Positions 17,749 through 25,422 of a stretch of 64,000 nucleotides of DNA are shown piece by piece; positions within the stretch are counted from its first letter, which is position 1, and the number at the start of each line of letters is the position of its first letter. Both the position numbers and the translations under genes were made by a program. The notes under the pieces were generated by a model. The model did not search any database. It was not told the origin of the DNA and saw only the letters and a list, made by a program, of their open reading frames with translations. Source of the stretch: an uncultured Gardnerella sp. (GTDB taxonomy: Bacteria; Actinomycetota; Actinomycetes; Actinomycetales; Bifidobacteriaceae); assembly GCA_947289115.1 (NCBI GenBank), contig CAMYPG010000003.1, positions 1-64,000 of the forward strand, written 5' to 3'.

Positions 17749-18267
17749 ATGCCTAATAATGACGTGAATTTGAGTACAGCTGAAGCGCTTGATATTGCTG
17801 CTGAACGTTTGTCCATTGTGCGATATGTTTTTTTGGTGCAAATTGAAGATGGTATTGCTTCTGCATCGCAACGTTCATCGCTTGAGTATGCTGACGCAGT
17901 GTTGATGGGCTGGCCAGATTCTGATTCGAATGATGTGACTATTCCTGATGAAACTTCGTTTAATAATGTTCTTAAAAATGTTCGCAATATGGAAAAGAAT
18001 ATTATTAAGTTTAGCGAATTAGAACGTGATCATGATATTGATGGCATGACATCCATGCTTGCTAAAATTTCGGAATCTGTAGCGAAAATTCGTGGTGCAT
18101 ATCAACCAGATTTCCCTCTTCCAACTTTTGCCGAAATCCAGCGTGTCGTAAAAGATGAGTGGGATGAAGAAATGGGCAACATTAATCCGGATAGCGCAAA
18201 TGTTGCATCTGGATTAGTGAATGAAACTCAAGTGGAAGACAAGGAATCTGAAGCGAATGAGTCCTGA
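17749..18267 (+). CDS. Unknown protein between proA and nadD
   Basis: I do not recognise a named family. The 172-residue protein is acidic and predicted soluble, mostly helical, with no signal peptide or membrane helix. Visible features are RLSIVRYVFLVQIEDGIASASQRSSLEYADAVLMGWPDS near the N-terminus and a Glu/Asp-rich C-terminal tail (from about residue 140). GGTAAGAG precedes the ATG. Its stop overlaps the start of nadD by 11 bases, so it is probably translationally coupled to nadD and real. No function is proposed. Confidence 0.8.
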   Translation: MPNNDVNLSTAEALDIAAERLSIVRYVFLVQIEDGIASASQRSSLEYADAVLMGWPDSDSNDVTIPDETSFNNVLKNVRNMEKNIIKFSELERDHDIDGMTSMLAKISESVAKIRGAYQPDFPLPTFAEIQRVVKDEWDEEMGNINPDSANVASGLVNETQVEDKESEANES

Positions 18268-19069
18268 AATTCACGAAGATGCAGAACGTCGCATGTCTGA
18301 CCTATTTCATGGCGCGTTTACTGGTAAAGAAGCGGCTCCTCCTGCGGTTGTGAATTCAGTTCATAAACGTACTTCTGCTCGTGGCAATGTGCATGAACGT
18401 CAACGCATTGGAATTATGGGCGGCACATTCGATCCAATACACAATGGTCACTTGGTTGCGGCTTCGGAAGTTGCTTGGGTTTATGATCTTGACGAAGTTA
18501 TTTTCGTTCCTACCGGTAGGCCTGTTTTTAAGCTTGATAAAAAAGTTACGAATGCAGAAGATCGTTATTTAATGACTGTTATTGCAACAGCATCAAATCC
18601 AAAGTTCACTGTTTCTAGGGTTGATATTGATCGCCCTGGAGTTACTTATACTATCGATACTTTGCGAGATATACGTGCTCAACATCCTGATGCGGAACTT
18701 TTCTTTATTACTGGAGCTGACGCTATTGCTGAAATAATGCAATGGAAAAATGCGCGCGAAATGTGGAATTTGGCTCGATTCGTGGCTGTTACTCGTCCTG
18801 GCTATTCGAGGCCAGAAAAGTTAGCAGATTCTAATTCTCCGTTAATGCCTCGCCAAATGCATACGAATGATACTGGTATTGCAGCGAATTGTGACGATAT
18901 GGTTCATTGTGATTCTACGCATTTGCCGGTTGATATTTTAGAGATTCCAGCATTGTCTATTTCTTCTACTGATGTTCGTCGTCGAGCTGAGCATGGTGAG
19001 CCGGTGTGGTATTTAGTTCCAGATGGAGTAGTTCAATACATAGTTAAGCATGGTTTATATCGTGCGTAA
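18257..19069 (+). CDS. nadD: Nicotinate-nucleotide adenylyltransferase
   Basis: NadD transfers AMP to nicotinate mononucleotide in NAD synthesis. The nucleotidyltransferase signature RIGIMGGTFDPIHNGHL carries the HxGH motif, and the C-terminal ISSTDVRRRAEHGE is the second family motif; both are intact. The chosen ATG at 18257 gives a roughly 50-residue N-terminal extension before the catalytic core, which usually starts near residue 1. A later start cannot be excluded, but no good ribosome site is visible there. It overlaps the preceding gene by 11 bases. Confidence 0.93.
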   Translation: MSPEIHEDAERRMSDLFHGAFTGKEAAPPAVVNSVHKRTSARGNVHERQRIGIMGGTFDPIHNGHLVAASEVAWVYDLDEVIFVPTGRPVFKLDKKVTNAEDRYLMTVIATASNPKFTVSRVDIDRPGVTYTIDTLRDIRAQHPDAELFFITGADAIAEIMQWKNAREMWNLARFVAVTRPGYSRPEKLADSNSPLMPRQMHTNDTGIAANCDDMVHCDSTHLPVDILEIPALSISSTDVRRRAEHGEPVWYLVPDGVVQYIVKHGLYRA

Positions 19070-19165
19070 TTATTGATTTTGTAGGCTTGTCGTTTATCGT
19101 CTGTGCAAAAAGTTAGTATTGATTATGTTCATTTCGCGAATTAAAGCGAACTAATGTTTGGAGAT

Positions 19166-20188
19166 ATGGTGAGCATCGTCCTTGAAGGAAAGCCAGATAA
19201 AAACCTTGTTCTCGTTACCGGTCGCGCACATCCGAAGCTTGCTCGTGATGTAGCTGATCAGCTTGGAATTGATGTACTTGAAACTACGGCATACGATTTT
19301 GCTAATGGTGAAATGTATGTTCGCTATACGCAATCTGTGCGTGGTACAGATGTATTCGTGCTTCAAAGCCACAGTGATCCTGTTAACAAGTCCATTATGG
19401 AACAGTTAATTATGATTGACGCTTTGAAGAGGGCTTCTGCTCGTTCAATTACTGCAGTATGCCCGTTGCTTGGTTATTCTCGACAAGATAAAAAGCATCG
19501 CGGTCGCGAACCTATTTCTTGCCGCTTGATGTTTGATTTGCTAAAGACTGCTGGTGCTGATCGCATTATGAGCGTCGATTTGCATGCAGCTCAGTCTCAA
19601 GGATTCTTCGACGGTCCTGTCGATCACTTGATTGCTATGCCAGTTTTGGTTGATTACGTACGTGATCGTTTCCGCGATGATCTTGCTAATGTGACTGTCG
19701 TGTCTCCTGATGCTGGTCGTATTCGCGTAGCAGAACAGTGGGCTCAGCGCTTAGGCGGCGGTCCTTTGGCTTTTGTGCACAAAACTCGCGATATCACTTG
19801 CCCTAATAAGACGGTTGCAAATCGCGTCGTTGGTGACGTTGCTGGACGCGATTGCGTTATGGTTGACGACTTGATCGATACTGCAGGAACTATTGCAGGA
19901 GCTTGCAATGTGTTGAAGGAAGCTGGAGCTAAGTCTGTTACAGTTGTTGCAACTCACGGCGTGCTTTCTGGTCCTGCAGTCGAACGTTTGAAGTCTTGTG
20001 GTGCTAGGGAAGTTGTTTTGACTGATACTGTGCCTATTCCAGAAGAGAAGCGTTGGGATGGTTTGACTGTTCTTTCAATTGCTCCGCTTCTTGCAAGCGC
20101 TATTAAAGCAGTGTTTGAGGATGGTTCGGTTGCTAAGCTTTTTGACACTTATCCTGAGCATCACGGACAAGGATTCTTATTTGCTTAA
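19166..20188 (+). CDS. prs: Ribose-phosphate pyrophosphokinase (PRPP synthetase)
   Basis: The enzyme makes PRPP, the substrate of PurF and of pyrimidine, NAD, His and Trp synthesis. Conserved blocks are LVLVTGRAHPKLA, FANGEMYVRYTQSVRG, CPLLGYSRQDKKHRGREPISCRL (ATP-binding flexible loop) and the PRPP loop CVMVDDLIDTAGTIAGA. The start is uncertain: ATG 19154, ATG 19166 and GTG 19169 are all in frame, and GGAG sits at 19159-19162. I give 19166; the GTG has the better spacing. It is class I by length (about 340 aa). Confidence 0.94.
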   Translation: MVSIVLEGKPDKNLVLVTGRAHPKLARDVADQLGIDVLETTAYDFANGEMYVRYTQSVRGTDVFVLQSHSDPVNKSIMEQLIMIDALKRASARSITAVCPLLGYSRQDKKHRGREPISCRLMFDLLKTAGADRIMSVDLHAAQSQGFFDGPVDHLIAMPVLVDYVRDRFRDDLANVTVVSPDAGRIRVAEQWAQRLGGGPLAFVHKTRDITCPNKTVANRVVGDVAGRDCVMVDDLIDTAGTIAGACNVLKEAGAKSVTVVATHGVLSGPAVERLKSCGAREVVLTDTVPIPEEKRWDGLTVLSIAPLLASAIKAVFEDGSVAKLFDTYPEHHGQGFLFA

Positions 20189-20226
20189 GTATTGATTTCA
20201 TGCGGTTTGCTTTTCGGCACGCCAAT

Positions 20227-20254
20227 TTGACGTTTTTCGATATTATGGCATAAT
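20227..20254 (+). promoter_or_regulatory. Candidate promoter of tRNA-Gln
   Basis: TTGACG at 20227-20232 and CATAAT at 20249-20254 are separated by 16 bases and lie 26 bases before the tRNA. A small GGCGG/CCGCC hairpin lies between promoter and tRNA at 20263-20277. Confidence 0.6.
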
Positions 20255-20279
20255 AGTGACTTGGCGGTTTTTCCGCCGT

Positions 20280-20350
20280 TCCCTCATGGTGTAATGGCAG
20301 CACACGGGTCTTTGGAACCCTTTGTCTTGGTTCGAATCCAGGTGAGGGAG
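20280..20350 (+). tRNA. tRNA-Gln (TTG)
   Basis: Acceptor arms TCCCTCA and TGAGGGA pair fully. The anticodon loop CTTTGGA has TTG at its centre, and the T-loop reads GGTTCGAATCC. CCA is not encoded. Confidence 0.95.
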
Positions 20351-20361
20351 CTTACTTGAAG

Positions 20362-20391
20362 CGCTACTCGTTAAATCGAGTGGCGTTTTTT
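20362..20391 (+). terminator. Intrinsic terminator after tRNA-Gln
   Basis: CGCTACTCG and CGAGTGGCG form a 9-bp stem with one G-T pair and a six-base loop, followed by TTTTTTG. Confidence 0.9.
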
Positions 20392-20464
20392 GTTTTGAAC
20401 GCTGCTAATAAGTAATAGAATTACATACAGCGAAATTTATTGAAATAGTATAAGGAGCGTATGC

Positions 20465-21874
20465 GTGGAAAAGCATGATGTAACTGCGGCAATAATTTTG
20501 GCAGCAGGCGATGGGACGCGTATGCGTTCAGAAACTCCAAAAGTACTACATCCATTTGCTGGTAAAACATTTCTCAATCGTGTTATGGATGCCATGAATG
20601 GCGTAAATCCTAAAAAACTAGCTGTAGTTGTGCATGCTCAGGCTGAACGCGTAGCTGCTGCTGCTATTAGCTATAACGAAAATGTGCATATTGTAAATCA
20701 GGACGAAACTCCTGGAACCGGCAGAGCAGTGCAATGCGCTATTAAAGATCTTAACGAAATTGCTAAAAACGAAACCGGTGAAGCATTAAAAGGAGCTGTG
20801 CTGATTGCCGCAAGCGATATGCCGCTACTTGATACGCAAACTTTGCAGTCTTTAGTTGATTTTCACAATAATAATAACAATGTGGCAACAGTTCTTACAG
20901 CAGTATTAGACGATGCAACTGGATACGGTCGTATTGTGCGCGAAGCAAACGGTGACGTTTTGCGTATTGTTGAACATAAAGATGCAAATGCTGGAGAGCT
21001 TGCTATTCATGAAGTGAACACTTCTGTATATGTATTCGATGCGACTGTATTATGTGACGCAATTGCAGATCTTAACTCTCAAAATGCCCAAGGTGAGTTC
21101 TATTTGACTGATGCTTTGGAACATGCTCGAAAGTTTGGTCATGTTGGCGCAATGTCTGCTCCAGATCCGCTTACTGTAGAAGGCGTAAATAATCGTGTGC
21201 AATTAGCTGCACTCGCAAAAGCACATAATAAGCGTGTGTGCGAAAAATGGATGCTTGAAGGTGTAACTATTCTCGACCCTGATACTACTTGGATTGAAGA
21301 TAGTGTTACGCTCGCACAAGATGTTACTGTGCTTCCTGGATGCTTCCTTCAAGGTCGTACTACGGTTGCAAGTGGTGCTGTAGTTGGCCCTTACACGACT
21401 CTTATTGATGCGCAAATTGATGAGGATGCTGTGGTTGAACGTTCGCGCGTACAGGAATCGCATATTTGTAGAGCTGCAAACATTGGTCCTTGGACGTATT
21501 TGCGTGCAGGAAACGTACTTGGTGAGGAAAGTAAGGCAGGAGCTTTCGTAGAAATGAAGAAAGCTCATATTGGAAATGGCACTAAAGTACCTCATTTAAG
21601 CTATATTGGCGATGCTGATTTGGGTGAGCATACGAATATTGGCGGCGGTACGATTACTGCAAATTATGACGGAGTGCATAAGAATCATACTACGATTGGT
21701 TCTGGTGCTCACGTTGGTGCAGGAAACCTGTTTGTAGCACCGGTTACTGTGGGAGATGATGTTACTACCGGCGCTGGATCGGTGGTACGTCACGATGTTC
21801 CGGCTGATTCTATGGTGTACTCTGAAAATACTCAGCATGTAGTCGAAAATTGGAAGCCAGCTTGGGAACGCTAA
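20465..21874 (+). CDS. glmU: Bifunctional UDP-N-acetylglucosamine pyrophosphorylase / glucosamine-1-phosphate N-acetyltransferase
   Basis: GlmU makes UDP-GlcNAc for peptidoglycan. The N-terminal uridyltransferase begins AAIILAAGDGTRMRSETPKVLHPFAGK and continues with NQDETPGTGRAVQCA. The C-terminal left-handed beta-helix carries the acetyltransferase with hexapeptide repeats, and ends with SYIGDADLGEHTNIGGGTITANYDGVHKNHT, the acetyl-CoA site. The start is GTG at 20465 with AAGGAG at a good distance; the nearby ATG at 20461 is out of frame. Length 469 aa is normal. rsfS follows after 36 bp. Confidence 0.97.
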   Translation: MEKHDVTAAIILAAGDGTRMRSETPKVLHPFAGKTFLNRVMDAMNGVNPKKLAVVVHAQAERVAAAAISYNENVHIVNQDETPGTGRAVQCAIKDLNEIAKNETGEALKGAVLIAASDMPLLDTQTLQSLVDFHNNNNNVATVLTAVLDDATGYGRIVREANGDVLRIVEHKDANAGELAIHEVNTSVYVFDATVLCDAIADLNSQNAQGEFYLTDALEHARKFGHVGAMSAPDPLTVEGVNNRVQLAALAKAHNKRVCEKWMLEGVTILDPDTTWIEDSVTLAQDVTVLPGCFLQGRTTVASGAVVGPYTTLIDAQIDEDAVVERSRVQESHICRAANIGPWTYLRAGNVLGEESKAGAFVEMKKAHIGNGTKVPHLSYIGDADLGEHTNIGGGTITANYDGVHKNHTTIGSGAHVGAGNLFVAPVTVGDDVTTGAGSVVRHDVPADSMVYSENTQHVVENWKPAWER

Positions 21875-21910
21875 AAAGCGTTTGTTGGAGAATTAAGGAG
21901 TAGTAACGTT

Positions 21911-22315
21911 ATGACAGCTTTAGAAAGCTCAATTAGTGCAATTCGTATTGCTGCCGCTGCTGCAGACCGTTTGAAAGCAACGAACGAGCAGGCTTTTGAT
22001 GTAAGCGATTTGCTTGGTATTACGGATGCTATGTTAGTTGTTTCTGCTTCAAACGAGCGTCAAGTATTGGCTGTTGCAGAAGAAATCGAAAAAGACTTGT
22101 ACTTGAAAGACAACAAGCGCAAGGCTTTATCTCGTGAAGGCTTGGAATTAGCACAGTGGATTTTGCTTGATTTTGGCGATTTTGTGGTTCATGTAATGCA
22201 TGAGGAAGCACGAGCATTTTACCGCTTGGAACGCCTGTGGAATGATTGCCCGGCAATCGATTTGCAGCTGCCAGAGCATGCTAGCGAAACTGAAGATTCT
22301 AGCAAAACTGAATAA
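21911..22315 (+). CDS. rsfS: Ribosomal silencing factor RsfS
   Basis: RsfS binds uL14 of the 50S subunit and blocks subunit joining in starvation. The 134-residue protein has the DUF143 signature: AFDVSDLLGITDAMLVVSASNERQVLAVAEEIE, followed by REGLELAQWILLDFGDFVVHVMHEEARAFYRLERLWNDCP. AAGGAG precedes the ATG. It lies between glmU and a histidine phosphatase, an order also common near nadD in actinobacteria; in this window nadD is about 2.8 kb upstream. Confidence 0.95.
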   Translation: MTALESSISAIRIAAAAADRLKATNEQAFDVSDLLGITDAMLVVSASNERQVLAVAEEIEKDLYLKDNKRKALSREGLELAQWILLDFGDFVVHVMHEEARAFYRLERLWNDCPAIDLQLPEHASETEDSSKTE

Positions 22316-22339
22316 TAAGAAGAAAGTACGGTACAAACC

Positions 22340-23158
22340 ATGGTTGATTTCGTAGAAAATGTTGCGAGTAACGTAAATAATTCCATTAATAGTGCGCATG
22401 AAGGAATTGCTCGTTCTGTTATGCTTATTCGCCACGGTCAAACTCCGTATAATGCACAGTTCCGTTTGCAAGGCATGATTGATATTGCTTTGGATGAGTC
22501 TGGAATGGATCAGGTAACTCGCTCTGGAAAAGCTTTGCGCGTGCTTTTTGGTGCTTCTGACTTAGAAGATCCAAAGGATCCGAACAGCGCTGAGCATGTG
22601 CGCATTACAGCGGAAGAAGCGGACGCGAGTTTTGTGGCGATTGCTTCTCCGCTTATTCGCGCGCAGCAGACAGCTCATGCTTTTGCAGATAAGATTGGGC
22701 TTCATGTGCAAGTTGAAAATGGTGTGCGCGAGCGTTTCTTTGGCGAGTGGGAAGGTTTGAATCGCCAGCAGATTAGCGAACAGTGGCCGGAAGATTTCAA
22801 AGCTTGGGTCGAAGGTAAAGGCGGGGAGCTTCGTCATGGTGCTGAAGCTAAGCAGGAAGTAGGAGAGCGCGCTGCTACTGCAGTAGAAGATTGGACTCGC
22901 AAAACTGGCGCAGACCGCGATTTGCTAGTGTTTTCGCATGGCTCTTGCCTTTCGCAAACTGTTCATAAGCTGCTTGGATTAGATAAAGTAGATCCTTCTT
23001 ACAAAACGATTGGTGGCATGGGAAATGGCCGCTGGGCGCGCTTAATTCCAAGTCTTAACGCGGATGGTTCGATTCATTGGCGTTTGGATGCTTATGATCA
23101 AGGTCCTGCAGCTGACCCTACAAGCCAGCGTCTTATTCGCATTTGGGGGGCGGCTTAA
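22340..23158 (+). CDS. Histidine phosphatase family protein (phosphoglycerate mutase-like)
   Basis: The catalytic motif LIRHGQTPYN near residue 30 gives the phosphorylated His, and the second His is in LVFSHGSCLSQTVHKLLGL. Other family residues are in AIASPLIRAQQTAHAFA and in VRERFFGEWEGLNRQQI, the GEWEG-type loop. These phosphatases include cobalamin-pathway, PhoE-like and glucosyl-3-phosphoglycerate enzymes, so the substrate is open. The 25-residue N-terminal extension before the core is not conserved with the family. It follows rsfS after 24 bp, as in many actinobacteria. Confidence 0.88.
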   Translation: MVDFVENVASNVNNSINSAHEGIARSVMLIRHGQTPYNAQFRLQGMIDIALDESGMDQVTRSGKALRVLFGASDLEDPKDPNSAEHVRITAEEADASFVAIASPLIRAQQTAHAFADKIGLHVQVENGVRERFFGEWEGLNRQQISEQWPEDFKAWVEGKGGELRHGAEAKQEVGERAATAVEDWTRKTGADRDLLVFSHGSCLSQTVHKLLGLDKVDPSYKTIGGMGNGRWARLIPSLNADGSIHWRLDAYDQGPAADPTSQRLIRIWGAA

Positions 23159-23179
23159 TCTGCGTAATATCTCCTTTTT

Positions 23180-23209
23180 ACCGCTTAATTACCGAAAGCT
23201 ACCGTTTAG
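23180..23209 (+). promoter_or_regulatory. Candidate LytTR-family binding site
   Basis: Two 9-base direct repeats, ACCGCTTAA (23180) and ACCGTTTAG (23201), are 21 bp apart start to start, two helical turns. The second fits the AgrA/ComE-type half-site pattern [TA][AC][CA]GTTN[AG][TG]; the first differs at two positions. ACCG occurs a third time at 23191. The site precedes the LytTR gene, suggesting autoregulation. Confidence 0.55.
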
Positions 23210-23307
23210 CGATTTTGTAAAGACAGACTATTTACAGTGCCGTATAGTCAAAATTACAAAACAAAAAGCTAACAAACGCTAACAGTAGTGCACGGAAAGG
23301 AGGCTTG

Positions 23308-23817
23308 ATGAAAGTAACTATTGCTATTGTTCCGCCTGAGGAAGAGCAGTCAGTTCAGTTGTCAATTCACAATATTGACGATGAGCTTAAGCGCATTATC
23401 GCTCAGTTACAAAGCATTGACTCAAATGATGCAAATGTAAGAAGTGCTGAAAATAATACTGAAATTAATACTTCAGATAAATTAAGCAATAATAATCCAT
23501 TCATATACGGTTATATTAACGATTCGATTATTGTTATGCACGAGCCGGATGTGATTATGATTTGCGTTGAAAATTCGCGCGTAATCATTCACAGTGATAA
23601 AGGTGAGTGCGTTTCTTACAAGCGCCTAATGGATTTCGACAATCCGCAATTCGCGTCGTTTGTGCGCATATCTAAATCCGCAATCGTGAACTTGAATCGC
23701 ATTGTTCGAGTCGATCCAGGATTCGGCGGAAGTATGAGCGTAAAAATGGACGACGGAAGCGTTGAGTGGATTAGTCGCAGATGCTTAGCAGGGTTCAAAA
23801 AGCGCTTAGGAATGTAG
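23308..23817 (+). CDS. LytTR-domain DNA-binding regulator (paired with a DUF3021 membrane protein)
   Basis: The C-terminal 100 residues form a LytTR DNA-binding domain: VIMICVENSRVIIHSDKGECVSYKRLMDFDN, then FVRISKSAIVNLNRIVRVDP, typical LytTR strand and loop text. The N-terminal 60 residues hold no receiver domain, so it is not a classical response regulator. In Firmicutes such regulators act with a membrane inhibitor (LytTR regulatory systems). AGGAGG lies four bases before the ATG at 23308; the TTG at 23305 is too close. A DUF3021 gene follows, and a candidate LytTR site precedes it. Confidence 0.87.
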   Translation: MKVTIAIVPPEEEQSVQLSIHNIDDELKRIIAQLQSIDSNDANVRSAENNTEINTSDKLSNNNPFIYGYINDSIIVMHEPDVIMICVENSRVIIHSDKGECVSYKRLMDFDNPQFASFVRISKSAIVNLNRIVRVDPGFGGSMSVKMDDGSVEWISRRCLAGFKKRLGM

Positions 23818-23907
23818 TTTTAAGCGTAGTTGAATATAAAACTATCAAAATTTTTAATACTAATTTTTTAATACAAGATTTTAATACTTAAAAAGGAAAC
23901 GATTATT

Positions 23908-24357
23908 ATGGAAAAGCAAGTTACAACTTTTGGTAAAACAATGGTAAAAAACATTGTTAATGGCATTGGCATAGGGTGCACTATTTTTACTGCAATCAGT
24001 TTTGTGTCGAGCTTGTTAGCAAATACTGCGGTTGGAAACAGAATTGCATCTTATGCTGTAGCAACGTTTGTTATAGGCATAAGCTATGGAGTATTCGCTA
24101 TTTTTTGGTCGAATGAGCGTATGTCAAATCTTGCAAAGTTCGTTTTTGCACTAGTACCACCAATTGCTATTCAATTTATTGTATCGGTGATTGTTGGGTG
24201 GATTTCGTTCAAAGATGAGCCAGCTGTGATTTGCGGATGGATTGCGTTCACTGTTATTTTCCCGATTGCGATTGCTGCAATAATTTATTACTTCGAGAAG
24301 AAGAAAGCGAAAGAAATGAACGCTAGACTGCAAGCATTGCGTAAAGAAAGCAAGTAA
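23908..24357 (+). CDS. DUF3021-type four-helix membrane protein
   Basis: The 149-residue protein has four hydrophobic stretches (about residues 20-40, 47-67, 77-97 and 107-127) and a charged C-terminal tail with YFEKKKAKEMNARLQALRKE. The pattern matches the DUF3021 family, which in Firmicutes sits beside LytTR regulators and is thought to hold the regulator inactive. It lies 90 bp after the LytTR gene on the same strand, with AAAAGGAAA before the ATG, so the two form one unit. The signal sensed and the regulated genes are not visible. Confidence 0.75.
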   Translation: MEKQVTTFGKTMVKNIVNGIGIGCTIFTAISFVSSLLANTAVGNRIASYAVATFVIGISYGVFAIFWSNERMSNLAKFVFALVPPIAIQFIVSVIVGWISFKDEPAVICGWIAFTVIFPIAIAAIIYYFEKKKAKEMNARLQALRKESK

Positions 24358-24391
24358 ATTAGTGACAACCAAATAATCAAGTAAAAGAATT

Positions 24392-24431
24392 GAGTGGTGT
24401 TCATCTTCGCCGTTGAGGACGAACGCCACTC
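24392..24431 (+). terminator. Hairpin after the DUF3021 gene
   Basis: GAGTGG and GTTC pair with GAAC and CCACTC in a long imperfect stem about 35 bp after the stop codon. The T tract is poor, so termination is likely but not certain. Confidence 0.4.
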
Positions 24432-24474
24432 GATATTGTATGACGCCTACTATAGACGTACTAATTCGGCGTTT

Positions 24475-24635
24475 TGCGCGACGACCTGCCTGAGCGTTTA
24501 AAGCGTAGCGCGCGAAGGCAACTCGGAGCGGAAACTCGCTTAAGTTGGAAGTCCAGTGGACTTCCAACGCGAGTTTCGTAGTGAGCGCGTTACCCGCGCG
24601 AGCGTCCGCGCTCAGTGCGAAAAATCTCAAATCTC
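24475..24635 (+). repeat. GTTGGAAGTCCA palindromic element, copy A
   Basis: One of four copies of an intergenic element of about 120-160 bp. The centre is a perfect palindrome at 24544-24568, GTTGGAAGTCCA, one base, and its reverse complement. AAACTCGC and GCGAGTTT extend the stem, with TTAA bulged out. GC-rich arms full of CGCG flank it. Copies also occur at 41172, 61551 and 61743. It explains the spurious reading frames around 24151-25128. It fills most of the 315 bp between the DUF3021 gene and the next gene. Confidence 0.9.
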
Positions 24636-24672
24636 TACCGCACTAATATCCACACGACTGAATGACGACGCA

Positions 24673-25077
24673 TTAATCTTTTGCAATAGTTTTGCCGGCA
24701 GTAGCTCCAGAAGTCAAGTCCTGAATCTCAGTGATTTCCATAACTGGAACTGCAGCCGGCTTCTTCGTACCTTTTTCTTCAGCCACACGTACCTGTTCTT
24801 CGTAAATCGCGTCATCAGTGTGAAGGGTGACGGTTCCGCGGAAGCGATAGCCTTTCTTTTCTGCCAAATTAGCAACTGCTACAACCAGCTGGCTGCCGTC
24901 TTGCAAGTTCTTATAATGCTGACCTGCAGTGCGTTCGTGGTAGGCAAGGTGGTTGTCGTCGAGTACGAACATAGACATTTTTGGTCCCAAATCAAGCTCG
25001 CCATCTTTGCTTACTGTTGCAATCCAAGCCAAATTATTCGCAATAAATTCTTTCATATCTGCGCTAAGAGTTGCCAT
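24673..25077 (-). CDS. Pyridoxamine-5'-phosphate-oxidase-like FMN-binding protein
   Basis: The 134-residue protein has the split-barrel flavin-binding pattern: an N-terminal helix (MATLSADMKEFIANNLAW), IATVSKDGELDLGPKMSMFVLDDNHLAYHERTAGQHYKNLQDGSQLVVAVAN and a last strand around RFRGTVTLH. These proteins bind FMN, F420 or heme; which one applies here cannot be told. The start has GGAAAGG upstream. It stands alone on the minus strand, with its own promoter presumably in the following spacer. Confidence 0.8.
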   Translation of the reverse strand: MATLSADMKEFIANNLAWIATVSKDGELDLGPKMSMFVLDDNHLAYHERTAGQHYKNLQDGSQLVVAVANLAEKKGYRFRGTVTLHTDDAIYEEQVRVAEEKGTKKPAAVPVMEITEIQDLTSGATAGKTIAKD

Positions 25078-25422
25078 AATATTCCTTTCCTAACAAGATT
25101 GCGTACTTTCTTCGTACGCAATTTATAAGCCTACATTGCTACATTACGCTGATTTAAAAGTGTATACGAGTGTGTAGCGTAAAAAAATTGTAAGTTGTGA
25201 TATAAATCACCCAATTCTTCAATAGTTTCGTGGGCGAAATTTATACAGCAAAATACTTGATTGCCACTGTTTTCTGAAGCGTATATCGGAAATTTTACGA
25301 AGGAACGCCAGAAAGTTGTACTTTTCACGATTTTACGGCTATTCTGTCTATTTTATAAGCTAAAACGCTTTATAAAAGAAAAATTTTAAAGAATCAACTT
25401 TTATAGTTGAAGGGGAAACATT
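25078..25422. other. Spacer without a recognised gene
   Basis: This A+T-rich 345 bp separates divergent genes and should hold both promoters. I see no convincing reading frame with a ribosome site, no tRNA and no terminator. AGGGGAAA before 25423 is the ribosome site of the next gene. Confidence 0.5.

Noticed and set aside
24151..25128. Reading frames on both strands running through the palindromic element (for example one starting MRFFALSADARAGN)
   Set aside because: They are carried by the repeat element: the same frame reappears at 61748-61975, and it overlaps the real PPOx-like and DUF3021 genes.
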